Translations under genes and position numbers: made by a program | Notes under the pieces: generated by a model | The model's input: only the letters and a program-made list of their open reading frames with translations | Database searches by the model: none | Told to the model about the DNA's origin: nothing | Source of the DNA: an uncultured bacterium | Lineage (GTDB): Bacteria; Cyanobacteriota; Vampirovibrionia; Gastranaerophilales; Gastranaerophilaceae | NCBI GenBank assembly: GCA_900553895.1 | Contig: USFB01000054.1 | Location: 1 to 7,912 of the forward strand | Reading direction: 5' to 3' | DNA length: 7,912 bases | Shown: one piece after another, positions 7,319-7,912 of the stretch | How positions within the stretch are numbered: position 1 is the first letter of the stretch | Layout of the letters: each line of letters begins with the position of its first letter

Positions 7319-7325
7319 AAAGGAG
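7319..7325 (+). promoter_or_regulatory. Shine-Dalgarno of the small secreted-protein gene
   Basis: AAAGGAG lies 8 bases before the ATG at 7334. It is a strong site and supports that start. Confidence 0.8.
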
Positions 7326-7333
7326 AAACAGAT

Positions 7334-7807
7334 ATGGCAAGAAAAAGTATTATTTCATTAAGTTTGTTTTTAGCTATGTGTGCTTCCGTTACATGTGCAA
7401 TGGCTCATTCAACAGTTTACACAGACGATTTGGGAAGAATACACTTCTTAGGCAAAGACCAGGGAGAAAAAACACTTCAACAAGTTTCTGACTTCAAAAA
7501 TCCGTCTGAAATGTTTATCAACAATGGTGAAATCATAAAAGGTGCATCACAAGATGTAATCAACACACCTCCAAATGCAGGTTACGAACAAAGATATAAA
7601 TACAGAAATCTAAGTGCCAGCGAAGTTCAAGAGAGAATGAATAAGGCAAAAGGTTCATTTACTTATGATAAGGGCGCGATGGATGCTTCAAATCCTTATA
7701 CATACGGAGAAACAAACATCAAAAATATAAACAATAAAACAGAATCAACTGAACAAAGTTCAGACTCAACTAAAACTAAGAAAAAACATTTTTGGGATAA
7801 TTGGTAG
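7334..7807 (+). CDS. Hypothetical secreted protein (157 aa)
   Basis: I do not recognise a named family. Residues 1-24 are a clear signal peptide (MARK, then a Leu/Ser/Ala core, predicted cleavage after AMA), so the protein is exported. The two cysteines at 16 and 21 lie inside the signal peptide and are not in a proper lipobox, so a lipoprotein is unlikely. The mature part begins with a conserved-looking patch (VYTDDLGRIHFLGKD) that may form a small beta-hairpin. A Tyr/Asn/Pro-containing middle follows (GYEQRYKYRNLS), then a Ser/Thr/Asn/Lys-rich tail that is probably disordered. The protein ends in KKKHFWDNW, a basic-then-aromatic terminus that is unusual in such a polar tail and could be a binding or anchoring tag. 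There is no membrane segment after the signal peptide. A strong ribosome site and a TATAAT upstream suggest its own transcription. The stop codon lies 7 bases before tRNA-Gln. Confidence 0.8.
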   Translation: MARKSIISLSLFLAMCASVTCAMAHSTVYTDDLGRIHFLGKDQGEKTLQQVSDFKNPSEMFINNGEIIKGASQDVINTPPNAGYEQRYKYRNLSASEVQERMNKAKGSFTYDKGAMDASNPYTYGETNIKNINNKTESTEQSSDSTKTKKKHFWDNW

Positions 7808-7814
7808 AAATTAT

Positions 7815-7885
7815 TCCCGGATCGTCTAGTGGCAGGACGAAAGATTCTGGCTCTTTTAACGGTGGTTCGAATCCATCTCCGGGAG
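7815..7885 (+). tRNA. tRNA-Gln (anticodon CUG)
   Basis: The cloverleaf folds by hand without mismatch. Acceptor TCCCGGA (7815-7821) pairs with TCCGGGA (7878-7884). The D-arm has 3 Watson-Crick pairs plus a T-G wobble. Anticodon stem AAAGA/TCTTT encloses the loop TTCTGGC, with CTG at 7847-7849. The variable loop is 4 bases, and the T-arm GGTGG/CCATC encloses TTCGAAT. The discriminator is G (7885) and CCA is not encoded. The first pair, U1-A72, together with G73 is typical of bacterial tRNA-Gln and is the pair read by the GatCAB amidotransferase. The tRNA reads codon CAG. It begins 7 bases after the preceding stop codon; a weak GATAAT at 7796-7801, inside the end of that gene, is the only nearby promoter-like element, so the tRNA may be processed from the upstream transcript. 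Confidence 0.97.
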
Positions 7886-7912
7886 TTTTACCGAAGAATA
7901 TTAAAAAAACAA

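Noticed and set aside
7349..7405. Lipobox in the signal peptide of the protein at 7334
   Set aside because: Cys16 is preceded by Ala-Met and Cys21 by Val-Thr. Neither has Gly/Ala/Ser at -1, and a standard cleavage site AMA follows.

Overview
The window is an ordinary, gene-dense stretch of an AT-rich bacterial chromosome (GC roughly one third by eye). It holds six protein genes and one tRNA. No gap between genes exceeds 100 bases. No mobile element, CRISPR array, phage gene or defence cassette is visible.

Organism: my best guess is a non-photosynthetic relative of cyanobacteria, i.e. Melainabacteria/Vampirovibrionia such as the gut Gastranaerophilales. The evidence is indirect. The small DprA-like (SLOG) protein at 1275-1850 has the layout and the FYxD-type C-terminus that I remember from a conserved cyanobacterial family. 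A periplasmic Skp/OmpH-type chaperone implies an outer membrane. The base composition is low-GC. UGA shows no sign of being recoded. I could not run a database search.

Layout: (1) 1-92 holds the right end of a transcript entering from the left, closed by a good rho-independent terminator at 43-73. (2) 93-1850, minus strand: a two-gene unit in which the SLOG/DprA-like gene comes first, followed after 6 bases by an all-helical, HEAT-like protein of unknown function. (3) 1851-1936: a compact divergent promoter region. (4) 1937-6749, plus strand: a PcrA/UvrD-type DNA helicase and the replication-restart helicase PriA, 22 bases apart. (5) 6815-7249: a secreted Skp-like chaperone. (6) 7334-7807: a small secreted protein of unknown function with its own promoter-like element. 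(7) 7815-7885: tRNA-Gln(CUG), starting 7 bases after that gene's stop.

How the genes fit together: pcrA and priA are both DNA-maintenance helicases that act at blocked replication forks, where PcrA displaces proteins and RNA polymerase and PriA reloads the replisome. The divergent SLOG protein belongs to the same fold group as DprA, the RecA loader, so the neighbourhood loosely concerns DNA transactions, but a DNA role for that protein is not shown here. The two downstream secreted proteins belong to the cell envelope and look like separate transcription units. The most unusual features are the repeat-bearing linker in the PcrA C-terminus, the uncharacterised SLOG + helical-repeat pair, and the lineage-specific secreted protein sitting against a tRNA. 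None of these clearly amounts to a new system.
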